Origin: Beggiatoa leptomitoformis
GTDB lineage: Bacteria; Pseudomonadota; Gammaproteobacteria; Beggiatoales; Beggiatoaceae
DNA: 64,000 bases
Assembly (NCBI RefSeq): GCF_001305575.3
Contig: NZ_CP012373.2
Location: 1,426,001 to 1,490,000, forward strand
Reading direction: 5' to 3'
Position 1 is the first letter of the stretch. Each line of letters begins with the position of its first letter. A program made the position numbers and the translations under genes. This document shows positions 1 through 7,491 of the stretch, one piece after another. The notes under the pieces were generated by a model. That model was not told the DNA's origin. It saw only the letters and a program-made list of their open reading frames with translations, and did no database searches.

Positions 1-54
1 CCACCCACTTTAACCGTCAAGAATACTAACGACGGTATTTCTCCCCCACACTAA
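1..54 (+). CDS. 3' tail of an upstream gene (partial, unidentified)
   Basis: Frame 1 is open from the window edge to a TAA at 52-54 and would give the last 17 residues of a protein ending ISPPH. The next gene starts six bases later, as in an operon. The other two forward frames stop at once. The tail is too short to assign a family, and it could be chance. Confidence 0.35.
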   Translation, partial: PPTLTVKNTNDGISPPH

Positions 55-59
55 CAATA

Positions 60-1490
60 ATGACCGTGAATACTTTACTCCCGCTTTGCGTCGACCTCGA
101 CGACACATTAATCAAAACCGACATGCTATATGAAGGCTTTGTTAAATTACTGAAAAAAAAGCCTTTATTGCTATTACTTCTCCCTTTTTGGCTATTAAAA
201 GGGAAAGCCTATTTAAAGACCAAGCTCAACCAACATGTTGATTTTGATGTTACCTGCTTGCCTTATAACCAAGTATTTTTAACCTTCTTACAAGCGCAAC
301 AACAAGCAGGCAGACAACTACTTCTCGTTACCGCCTCGCATGAATCCATCGCCCAAAAAATCGCTGACCACTTAGGCATTTTCAACACGGTTTTAGCCAG
401 CAATACCGAGCGCAATTTAAAAGGTGCGACAAAAGCCCAATTTTTACGCGACTATTTTGGCGAAAAACCCTTTGCTTATGCGGGTGATAGTCGTGCTGAT
501 TTAAATGTTTGGCAATACGCACAAGAAGGCATACTCGTTAATGCATCGGCAAGCGTTACCCAACAAGCAAAAACCCTAACCATCATTACAGAAGAATTCC
601 CCAATAAAACCAACTGGTTTAAATCATTACCTGCTGCCTTACGAGTGCATCAATGGGTAAAAAATACCCTTATTTTCATCCCATTACTGGCATCCCAGCA
701 AATCATGAATATGGAATTGCTCAGTGATGCTGTTCTGGCATTTTTCGCGTTTAGTTTTGCCGCATCTAGTGCTTATATTCTTAACGATTTACTGGATTTA
801 GAAGCTGACCGCCATCATCACCGCAAGCGTAAACGTCCTTTCGCCTCAGGTGCAATTCCCATTCAAATTGGCTTACTACTTTTTCCCATTTGCCTATTGA
901 TTAGCCTGCTATTCACCATTGTATTACCCCTAAACTTCTGGCTAGTATTAAGTATTTACTACACATTAACCCTAGCCTACTCTTTCGCCCTAAAAAGCGT
1001 AGTCCTCATTGACGTATTTTGTTTAGCAACGCTCTACACCCTACGGGTTATCGCAGGCTCTGCCGCCATGATAGATGCAACCGTTTCCCACTGGTTGCTC
1101 GCATTTTCCCTATTTATTTTCCTATGCTTAGCCGTTGTTAAACGCCATTCCGAAATGCTCGCCTTACGGCGCAATAACCAATCCAGTGCGAAAGGACGGG
1201 GCTACGTAGCTGATGACCTAGAAATCTTAGCGTCTATCGGCGTATCTAGCGGATTTATCTCAGTATTAGTCCTCGCTTTATACATACACAACATTCGCGA
1301 CATGTACAGCTCACCCGACATTTTATGGCTAGTATGCCTCATCATGCTCTATTGGATTAGTCGCGTCTGGCTGATTTCCCATCGTGGCACGATGCACGAC
1401 GACCCGATAGTGTTCGCACTCCGTGACCGCGTGAGCCACATTGTCGCGTTAATGATTCTTATCATTGTTCTACTAGCAAAATTTCTCTAA
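60..1490 (+). CDS. HAD phosphatase-UbiA prenyltransferase fusion (decaprenyl-phosphate phosphoribosyltransferase-like)
   Basis: This 476-residue protein joins two enzymes. The N-terminal ~190 residues are a HAD-type phosphatase: the nucleophile motif DLDDTL is at residues 12-17, motif II is in LVTASHE and motif IV is GDSRADL. The C-terminal part is a multi-spanning UbiA-type prenyltransferase beginning at LRVHQWVKN, with the first Asp-rich motif NDLLDLEADR and a second polar segment around IDVF. In this branch of UbiA the substrate is polyprenyl phosphate plus PRPP, giving polyprenyl-phosphoryl-5-phosphoribose. The HAD half could then remove the 5-phosphate, so both early steps of decaprenyl-phosphoryl-arabinose synthesis may be in one polypeptide. 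The two following genes encode the DprE1- and DprE2-like epimerisation pair, which supports this. Fusion and motifs are seen; the exact substrates are inferred. Confidence 0.85.
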   Translation: MTVNTLLPLCVDLDDTLIKTDMLYEGFVKLLKKKPLLLLLLPFWLLKGKAYLKTKLNQHVDFDVTCLPYNQVFLTFLQAQQQAGRQLLLVTASHESIAQKIADHLGIFNTVLASNTERNLKGATKAQFLRDYFGEKPFAYAGDSRADLNVWQYAQEGILVNASASVTQQAKTLTIITEEFPNKTNWFKSLPAALRVHQWVKNTLIFIPLLASQQIMNMELLSDAVLAFFAFSFAASSAYILNDLLDLEADRHHHRKRKRPFASGAIPIQIGLLLFPICLLISLLFTIVLPLNFWLVLSIYYTLTLAYSFALKSVVLIDVFCLATLYTLRVIAGSAAMIDATVSHWLLAFSLFIFLCLAVVKRHSEMLALRRNNQSSAKGRGYVADDLEILASIGVSSGFISVLVLALYIHNIRDMYSSPDILWLVCLIMLYWISRVWLISHRGTMHDDPIVFALRDRVSHIVALMILIIVLLAKFL

Positions 1491-1494
1491 AACT

Positions 1495-2814
1495 ATGGCA
1501 ACCACTTATCAATCATGGGGACGCTATCCCCTTGTAGAACAAACTGTTTACCCTGTGCAATGGGCAAACGACGCAATTCCCATTTCAGCCCGTAAACCCG
1601 TATTAGCTTACGGCAAAGGGCGAAGTTATGGCGATGTCTGCTTGAATGATAAAGGTATTTTACTCGATACACGCTATCTCAATCACTTTATTCAATTTGA
1701 CCGCACGACAGGTATATTACTTTGTGAATCAGGGGTTTCCTTACAAGAAATCTTACAGCTCATTGTGCCAATGGGTTGGTTTTTACCCGTCACACCCGGC
1801 ACACAATTTGTCACCCTTGGCGGGGCAATTGCTAACGACGTACACGGCAAAAACCACCATGTTGCAGGCACTTTTGGCTGTCATGTACGACAATTTGAAC
1901 TGCTACGCTCTGACGGACAACGCTTATTATGTTCGGCAAATAACAACGCTGACTGGTTCGGCGCGACAATTGGCGGATTAGGACTAACGGGTTTAATCAC
2001 CTGGGCAGAAATTCAACTCATTCCAATGAATAACCCCTTTATTCAAATGGAAAGTATTAAATTCCATAGCATTGAAGAATTTCTTACCCTATCCAAAGCC
2101 TCAGAAAAAAATTATACCTATACCGTTGCTTGGCTAGACTGCTTACAAAAACAAAGCAGTCGCGGACTATTTATGCAAGGCAATCACGCCCCCCCGCTGT
2201 TTGAAGACAAGCCACTAAAAAAACGCGCTAAATGGCTCACCGTACCAGTAGATATGCCCAATTTTATGCTGAATCATGCCAGCATTAAAGCCTTTAACTT
2301 CCTGTATTTTAATAAACAACTGCCTGAAATCACCCGCAGCGTTAGCCACTATCTCCCCTTTTTCTATCCCTTAGACAGTATTCAACAATGGAATCGGATT
2401 TACGGCAAACGAGGATTTTTTCAATATCAATGTGTTGTTTCAGAAAATGACCCACACGTCATTAAAAATATCTTGGCAGAAATTGCTAAAAGTGGACAAG
2501 GCTCATTCCTCTCCGTCATTAAAATTTTTGGCAAGATTCCCTCTCCCGGACTTTTATCATTCCCGCGTGCAGGTATCACACTAGCCCTAGATTTCGCGAA
2601 TCAAGGCGAGGTCACACACCAACTACTGACACGACTTGATGCCATTGTGCGCGAAGATGGCGGACGGCTATATCCAGCAAAAGACGCTCGCATGAATGGT
2701 ACAGATTTCAAACAGTTCTACCCTGAATGGGAAAAATTTCAACCATTTATTGACCCTCACTTTTCGTCTAGTTTTTGGCGCAGAGTAACCCAACGACATC
2801 CAAAGAACGGATAA
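1495..2814 (+). CDS. dprE1: FAD-linked oxidase, DprE1-like (decaprenylphosphoryl-ribose 2'-oxidase)
   Basis: The 439-residue protein has the FAD-binding PP-loop of the vanillyl-alcohol-oxidase family (YGKGRSYGDVCLN near residues 39-51) and the TPGTQFVTLGGAIANDVHGKN segment typical of DprE1, followed by a C-terminal substrate domain (SFLSVIKIFGK, GITLALDF). DprE1 oxidises the 2'-hydroxyl of polyprenyl-phosphoryl-ribose to a keto sugar, which DprE2 reduces to the arabinose epimer. The start lies 4 bases after the upstream stop and the downstream gene begins 4 bases after this stop, so the three genes form a tight operon. Family and operon are clear; use of D-arabinofuranose in this organism is inferred. 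Confidence 0.85.
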   Translation: MATTYQSWGRYPLVEQTVYPVQWANDAIPISARKPVLAYGKGRSYGDVCLNDKGILLDTRYLNHFIQFDRTTGILLCESGVSLQEILQLIVPMGWFLPVTPGTQFVTLGGAIANDVHGKNHHVAGTFGCHVRQFELLRSDGQRLLCSANNNADWFGATIGGLGLTGLITWAEIQLIPMNNPFIQMESIKFHSIEEFLTLSKASEKNYTYTVAWLDCLQKQSSRGLFMQGNHAPPLFEDKPLKKRAKWLTVPVDMPNFMLNHASIKAFNFLYFNKQLPEITRSVSHYLPFFYPLDSIQQWNRIYGKRGFFQYQCVVSENDPHVIKNILAEIAKSGQGSFLSVIKIFGKIPSPGLLSFPRAGITLALDFANQGEVTHQLLTRLDAIVREDGGRLYPAKDARMNGTDFKQFYPEWEKFQPFIDPHFSSSFWRRVTQRHPKNG

Positions 2815-2818
2815 CACG

Positions 2819-3556
2819 ATGAAACGAATTTTAATTCTTGGCGCGACCGCCATGATTGCCCAATCCCTTGCTAAACGCTTTGCTCAACGCGGAGAACGAC
2901 TTTTTTTAGTCGGGCGTGATGCACAGAAACTACAAGTTATTCAGCAAGATTTAAAAACCCGTGGTGCGTCATCTAGCGAGTATTTAGCCGTTGATTTAAC
3001 CGATATAGCTCAACATAAAAGCCTATTCGCAACGGCTGAAAAGTCGCTACAAGAAATTGATATTGTTATAATTGCTTATGGCACGCTAGGCGACCAACAA
3101 GCAGCCGAACAAGATTTTAAAGTTGCGGAAAAAGAGTTAGTCACCAACTTTTTAAGCGTCGCCTCATTACTCACAGAACTAGGCAATTATTTCGAAAAAC
3201 GCAAACAAGGCAGTATTGTGGTGATTTCCTCCGTAGCAGGCGATAGAGGACGACAAAGCAATTATGTCTATGGTGCAGCCAAAGGCGCATTAAGCCTATT
3301 TCTCCAAGGCTTACGCAATCGTTTATTTAAATCGGGTGTGCAAGTATTGACCGTAAAACCCGGTTTTGTCGATACACCGATGACAGCAGGAATTAAAAAG
3401 AACTTCTTATTTGCAAGCCCTGATAAAGTTGCACAAGATATTGATAATGCAATTAGTAAGGGTAAAAAGGTACTTTATACCCCATGGTTTTGGCAATGGA
3501 TTATGTTAATTATTAAATCCATTCCTGAAGCAATTTTTGTGAAATTGAAGTTATAA
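2819..3556 (+). CDS. dprE2: Short-chain dehydrogenase, DprE2-like (2-ulose reductase)
   Basis: A 245-residue classical SDR. The Rossmann glycine region is the GATAMIAQSLA variant near the N-terminus, the catalytic serine is in VVISSVAG, and the YxxxK motif is in NYVYGAAKGAL. The C-terminal third is hydrophobic (WFWQWIMLIIKSI), as in DprE2 and other membrane-associated SDRs. It would reduce the keto intermediate made by the preceding oxidase, completing 2'-epimerisation to polyprenyl-phosphoryl-arabinose. No arabinosyltransferase is visible within the window, so the acceptor (pilin, lipopolysaccharide or other) is unknown. Confidence 0.82.
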   Translation: MKRILILGATAMIAQSLAKRFAQRGERLFLVGRDAQKLQVIQQDLKTRGASSSEYLAVDLTDIAQHKSLFATAEKSLQEIDIVIIAYGTLGDQQAAEQDFKVAEKELVTNFLSVASLLTELGNYFEKRKQGSIVVISSVAGDRGRQSNYVYGAAKGALSLFLQGLRNRLFKSGVQVLTVKPGFVDTPMTAGIKKNFLFASPDKVAQDIDNAISKGKKVLYTPWFWQWIMLIIKSIPEAIFVKLKL

Positions 3557-3569
3557 GGAATGATGGTGG

Positions 3570-3627
3570 TCTGAATCAGGATTAACAGAATTAAAAATGC
3601 TTTTAAAACGCTGGTAATTCTGATTCA
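3570..3627. repeat. Inverted copy of a TGAATCAGG/CAGAATT dispersed repeat
   Basis: TCTGAATCAGGATT with CAGAATT at 3570-3592 faces AATTCTGATTCA at 3616-3627, so the pair can form a hairpin. Related sequences occur at 28952-28984, 45063-45090 and 63051-63076, all between genes. Confidence 0.5.
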
Positions 3628-3679
3628 AACAAACAAACTATAATTAATAACGAATATATTTGACAAAAGGACAACACAA

Positions 3680-4249
3680 ATGACTGATGAAGAACTAAAA
3701 GAATTAGTAGCAAGTCTTGCGATTGCACAACAAGAAACTGCTCGGCAATTTCAGGAAACCAGCCGTCAGCAAAAACAGACTGACCGCCAGTTAAAAGAAT
3801 TGGGTATTCAAATTGGTGGAATTGGTAATAAATTTGGCAGTTTTACCGAAGGCATGGCTTTTCCTTCAATGGAAAAAATCCTTCGCAAACAATTTGGTTT
3901 AGAAACCATTTCAACAAATACCAAATCATTTAAGGGCAACCGTGAATTAGAATTGGATGTATTGGGTTATAGCAATGGAGATAGTAATAAAGTCGTGATT
4001 GTAGAAGTGAAAAGTCATTTAAACGAAAAAGGGATTGAACAGGTGTTAAAAATGCTTCAGGAATTTCCTTTCTTTTTTCCAGAGCTTGCGCATAAAAAGC
4101 GTTATGGCATGATTGCTACCGTCGCGGCGAGTAAAGAAATCAAACAAAAAGTGGCAGAAGCAGGTTTGTATTTGGGCATTATTCACGATGAACAATTTAA
4201 ATTAATGAAACCTAAAGGCTTTGAACCTAAGAATTTTGATGTTGCATAA
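3680..4249 (+). CDS. DUF3782-like PD-(D/E)XK nuclease-fold protein
   Basis: The first ~45 of 189 residues are a Gln/Arg-rich coiled coil with heptad-like repeats (QQETARQ, QETSRQ, QKQTDRQ). The remainder has a PD-(D/E)XK core: an Asp in ELELDVLG near residue 95 and the E-x-K motif in VVIVEVKSHL near residue 112. Proteins of this architecture are common in filamentous cyanobacteria and Beggiatoa-type genomes and have no settled function. The start has a good AAAGGA ribosome-binding site. It is probably a single-gene unit; the intergenic region before it carries a dispersed repeat. Confidence 0.75.
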   Translation: MTDEELKELVASLAIAQQETARQFQETSRQQKQTDRQLKELGIQIGGIGNKFGSFTEGMAFPSMEKILRKQFGLETISTNTKSFKGNRELELDVLGYSNGDSNKVVIVEVKSHLNEKGIEQVLKMLQEFPFFFPELAHKKRYGMIATVAASKEIKQKVAEAGLYLGIIHDEQFKLMKPKGFEPKNFDVA

Positions 4250-4303
4250 AGTTTGATGCGAGCAAACGATAGAACTTATTTAGAGTCTTGCAAACGCTTC
4301 TGT

Positions 4304-4319
4304 TTAATGACACGCCCTA
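4304..4319. repeat. Solo copy of an IS5-family terminal repeat
   Basis: The sequence TTTAATGACACGCCCTA differs at one base from the outer end of the IS5-family element found at 53728-54578 (TTTGATGACACGCCCTA). No transposase sequence is attached. It is probably a footprint of an excised or eroded copy, but it could also be recruited from elsewhere. Confidence 0.45.
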
Positions 4320-4341
4320 ATAAATTAATGCTCATGAAATA

Positions 4342-4372
4342 GCCCTTTCAAAGTTAAAAATTCCGAAAGGGC
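4342..4372 (-). terminator. Hairpin after purD
   Basis: GCCCTTTC pairs with GAAAGGGC across a 15-base loop, 9 bases beyond the purD stop. The minus-strand downstream side has only a weak U tract, so it may be an attenuated terminator or a mRNA 3' stabiliser. Confidence 0.5.
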
Positions 4373-4380
4373 TTAAAAAA

Positions 4381-5664
4381 CTAGCTTTCTCGTGCGATTG
4401 CTCGATAGCCTATGTCATGTCGACAGTACATTTTTTGCCAAGTAATTTTTTGAATATGCGCATAAGCTGCAGTTTGTGCCGTTTTTACGCTATCCCCTAG
4501 TGCGCAGACACAAAGCACGCGCCCGCCATTGGTAATAACTTGTCCATTATGTTCACTTGTGCCTGCGTGGAACACTTTGACGTTTTCAGCAGTTGCGATT
4601 TCTAAGCCTTGAATCACATCGCCTTTTGCGTAGTCATTTGGATAACCACCAGCGGCTAGTACCACACCTAATGCAGCGCGGTTGTCCCATTGGGCAGTCA
4701 CTTCGTGCAAGCGTTTATCTAATGCTGCATTGCATAAAGCAACTAAGTCTGATTGTAAGCGCATCATGATTGGCTGGGTTTCGGGGTCACCAAAACGACA
4801 GTTGTATTCTAATACTTTGGGATTGCCTTGTTGGTCAATCATAACCCCTGCGTAGAGAAAACCTGTGTAAGGCAAGCCTTCGGCTGCCATGCCTTTAACG
4901 GTTGGCTCTATGACTAAGCGCATGATTTTTTCATGTATATCTGGCGTGACAACAGGCGCGGGGGAGTATGCACCCATGCCGCCTGTATTGGGTCCTTTAT
5001 CGCCATCATCGCGGGCTTTATGGTCTTGTGAAGTTGCCATTGGGAGAATGTGTTCGCCGTCGACCATGCAGATAAAGCTGGCTTCTTCACCGACTAAAAA
5101 CGCTTCAATGACTACACGATTGCCAGCATCACCAAATGCGTTGCCTGCTAACATGTCTTCTACAGCAGCAATGGCTTCAGCTTCTGTTTGTGCGAGTATC
5201 ACGCCTTTTCCCGCAGCCAGTCCATCCGCTTTAACGACGATAGGCGCACCTTTTGCGCGAATGTAGTCGATGGCAGGTTGCACTTCAGTAAAGTGGCTGT
5301 AATCGGCTGTTGGAATGGCATGACGTGCCAAAAAATCTTTTGTGAAGGCTTTTGAACCTTCCAGTTGTGCTGAACCACTTGTAGGACCAAAACAGCGTAA
5401 ACCCGCAACACGAAATTTATCTACCACGCCCGCAACTAAGGGGGCTTCGGGCCCTACGATGGTTAGGTCAATTCGTTGTTGTAAGGCAAAAGTTACTAGC
5501 GTATGAATATCGTCGCTTTTGATGGGAACGTTTTCTACTTTTGCTTCGCGTGCTGTACCTGCATTACCCGGTGCAACAAATACTTTAGCCACACCTGCCG
5601 TTTGGGCAACTTTCCATGCCAAAGCATGTTCTCGTCCGCCATTACCAATAATCAGTATTTTCAT
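4381..5664 (-). CDS. purD: Phosphoribosylamine-glycine ligase (GARS)
   Basis: The 427-residue protein is full length for GARS. It begins with the MKILIIGNGGREHALAWK signature, followed by an ATP-grasp domain (IVVKADGLAAGKGV, GNRVVIEAFLVGEEAS) and the GDPETQPIM motif near residue 290. It ligates phosphoribosylamine and glycine with ATP to give GAR, step two of de novo purine synthesis, in the cytoplasm. It lies 42 bases after purH on the same strand, the usual purHD operon. Confidence 0.98.
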   Translation of the reverse strand: MKILIIGNGGREHALAWKVAQTAGVAKVFVAPGNAGTAREAKVENVPIKSDDIHTLVTFALQQRIDLTIVGPEAPLVAGVVDKFRVAGLRCFGPTSGSAQLEGSKAFTKDFLARHAIPTADYSHFTEVQPAIDYIRAKGAPIVVKADGLAAGKGVILAQTEAEAIAAVEDMLAGNAFGDAGNRVVIEAFLVGEEASFICMVDGEHILPMATSQDHKARDDGDKGPNTGGMGAYSPAPVVTPDIHEKIMRLVIEPTVKGMAAEGLPYTGFLYAGVMIDQQGNPKVLEYNCRFGDPETQPIMMRLQSDLVALCNAALDKRLHEVTAQWDNRAALGVVLAAGGYPNDYAKGDVIQGLEIATAENVKVFHAGTSEHNGQVITNGGRVLCVCALGDSVKTAQTAAYAHIQKITWQKMYCRHDIGYRAIARES

Positions 5665-5706
5665 AGTTTTTCAATAGATGTTGTTATCGCTTTAAACAGC
5701 AGATGA

Positions 5707-7266
5707 TTAGTGTCTAAAATGGCGCATTCCTGTGAATACCATTGCTATGCCGTGTTCATTTGCTGCCTGAATCACTTCTTTATCCCGCATAGAGCCACCC
5801 GGTTGAATAACAGCAGTAATTCCCACCGCAGCGGCTGCATCAATACCATCGCGGAAGGGGAAAAACGCATCAGATGCCATCACAGAACCTGCAACTTGTA
5901 AGTGTTCGTCATTCGCTTTAATCGCCGCAATTTTCGCGCTATACACACGGCTCATTTGTCCTGCACCAATACCAATAGTCATATTATCTTTACAATAGAC
6001 AATCGCGTTAGATTTAACGAATTTAGCCACTTTCCACGCAAATAGTAAATCATTCAATTCAGCATCACTGGGTTTACGTTCTGTAACCAGTTGCAAATCG
6101 GTTTGTGTGACTGTTCCTAAATCATAGTCTTGGACTAATAAACCGCCATTGACCCGTTTAAAGTCCAGACGGGTTGCTGTTGTATCTGACCATTGACCGC
6201 AAACTAAAACCCGTACATTGGTTTTCGTCGCTAAAATGGGTTTAGCGTCTTCAATCACGCTAGGTGCGATGATAACTTCTACAAATTGCCGTTCAATAAT
6301 TGCTTTTGCAGTTACGACATCTAAAGGACGATTGAACGCAATAATACCGCCAAAAGCAGAGGTAGGGTCGGTACGATAAGCACGGTCATAGGCTTCTAAA
6401 ATGGTTGCACCCACGGCAACGCCGCAAGGATTTGCGTGTTTAACAATCACACAAGCGGGGGCTACAAAAGTACGCACACATTCTAATGCAGCATCAGTAT
6501 CTGCTACATTATTATAGGAAAGTTCCTTGCCTTGCAGTTGAGTTGCGGTGGAAACGCTCGCATCGGTTGAACTGGCTTCTCGATAAAAAGCTGCTTTTTG
6601 ATGTGGATTTTCACCATAACGCATGTTTTGCACTTTTTCATATTGCAACGTTAAGGTTGGCGGGAATGCGGGTTCTGGATTGTCAATTTGTCCTAAATAG
6701 TTGGCAATTGCACCGTCATAACGTGCTGTATGCGCAAAGACTTTGCGGGCTAATTTTAGCCGTGTTACTGCGCCAATATTTCCTTTATTTTCATCAAGTT
6801 CATGTAGGATAATTATGTAATCTTGCGCATCTACAACAACGGTAACGGCTACATGGTTTTTGGCCGCAGAACGTAACATTGCAGGCCCACCAATATCAAT
6901 ATTTTCAATCGCTGTTGCTAGGTCACAAGCAGGATTTGCAATTGTTTTTTCAAAGGGATATAAATTAACAACTAATAAATCAATCGGATTAATGCCATGC
7001 GCTTCCATGACGGCTTCATCAATTCCCCGTCGACCTAATAATCCACCATGAATTTTTGGATGCAGGGTTTTAACACGTCCATCCATCATTTCAGGAAAAC
7101 CTGTATAGTCAGCAACTTCAATGACTGGAATTTGTTGTTCAGCAAGTAATTTTGCTGTGCCTCCTGTGGAGAGAATTTCAATTCCCCGTTGGTGCAGAGC
7201 GCGAGCAAAATCGATGATACCCGTTTTATCAGAAACACTGATAAGAGCGCGTTGAATTTTTGACAT
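5707..7266 (-). CDS. purH: Bifunctional AICAR formyltransferase/IMP cyclohydrolase
   Basis: The 519-residue PurH starts with the IMP cyclohydrolase (MGS-like) domain, residues ~1-195 ([36 protein letters not shown]), and ends with the AICAR transformylase domain ([41 protein letters not shown]). It carries out the last two steps of IMP synthesis. It is the first gene of purHD; the 225-base gap upstream is shared with the divergent histidine kinase gene, and no PurR-like operator was recognised there. Confidence 0.98.
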   Translation of the reverse strand: MSKIQRALISVSDKTGIIDFARALHQRGIEILSTGGTAKLLAEQQIPVIEVADYTGFPEMMDGRVKTLHPKIHGGLLGRRGIDEAVMEAHGINPIDLLVVNLYPFEKTIANPACDLATAIENIDIGGPAMLRSAAKNHVAVTVVVDAQDYIIILHELDENKGNIGAVTRLKLARKVFAHTARYDGAIANYLGQIDNPEPAFPPTLTLQYEKVQNMRYGENPHQKAAFYREASSTDASVSTATQLQGKELSYNNVADTDAALECVRTFVAPACVIVKHANPCGVAVGATILEAYDRAYRTDPTSAFGGIIAFNRPLDVVTAKAIIERQFVEVIIAPSVIEDAKPILATKTNVRVLVCGQWSDTTATRLDFKRVNGGLLVQDYDLGTVTQTDLQLVTERKPSDAELNDLLFAWKVAKFVKSNAIVYCKDNMTIGIGAGQMSRVYSAKIAAIKANDEHLQVAGSVMASDAFFPFRDGIDAAAAVGITAVIQPGGSMRDKEVIQAANEHGIAMVFTGMRHFRH

Positions 7267-7491
7267 TTTATTCCTTACAATGAAAAAGTTTTTAGAGAAA
7301 GATGTAAAGTTTGAATTATAACCTGCAATGAACTTATTACACCAAAATTACGACTTAAGGATGATGGACTTTATCTAATGGTTGTAACTATTTGAATGTA
7401 AAATAGTGATTTCTAATAAAACGAGATAAAACAATGGTAATTTAATGCGTCCTTGTTGTGTTCTGATGATTAACTTAAGGTAGATAATGTT

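Noticed and set aside
7267-7491. PurR-type operator before purH
   Set aside because: No sequence close to ACGCAAACGTTTTC was found by eye.
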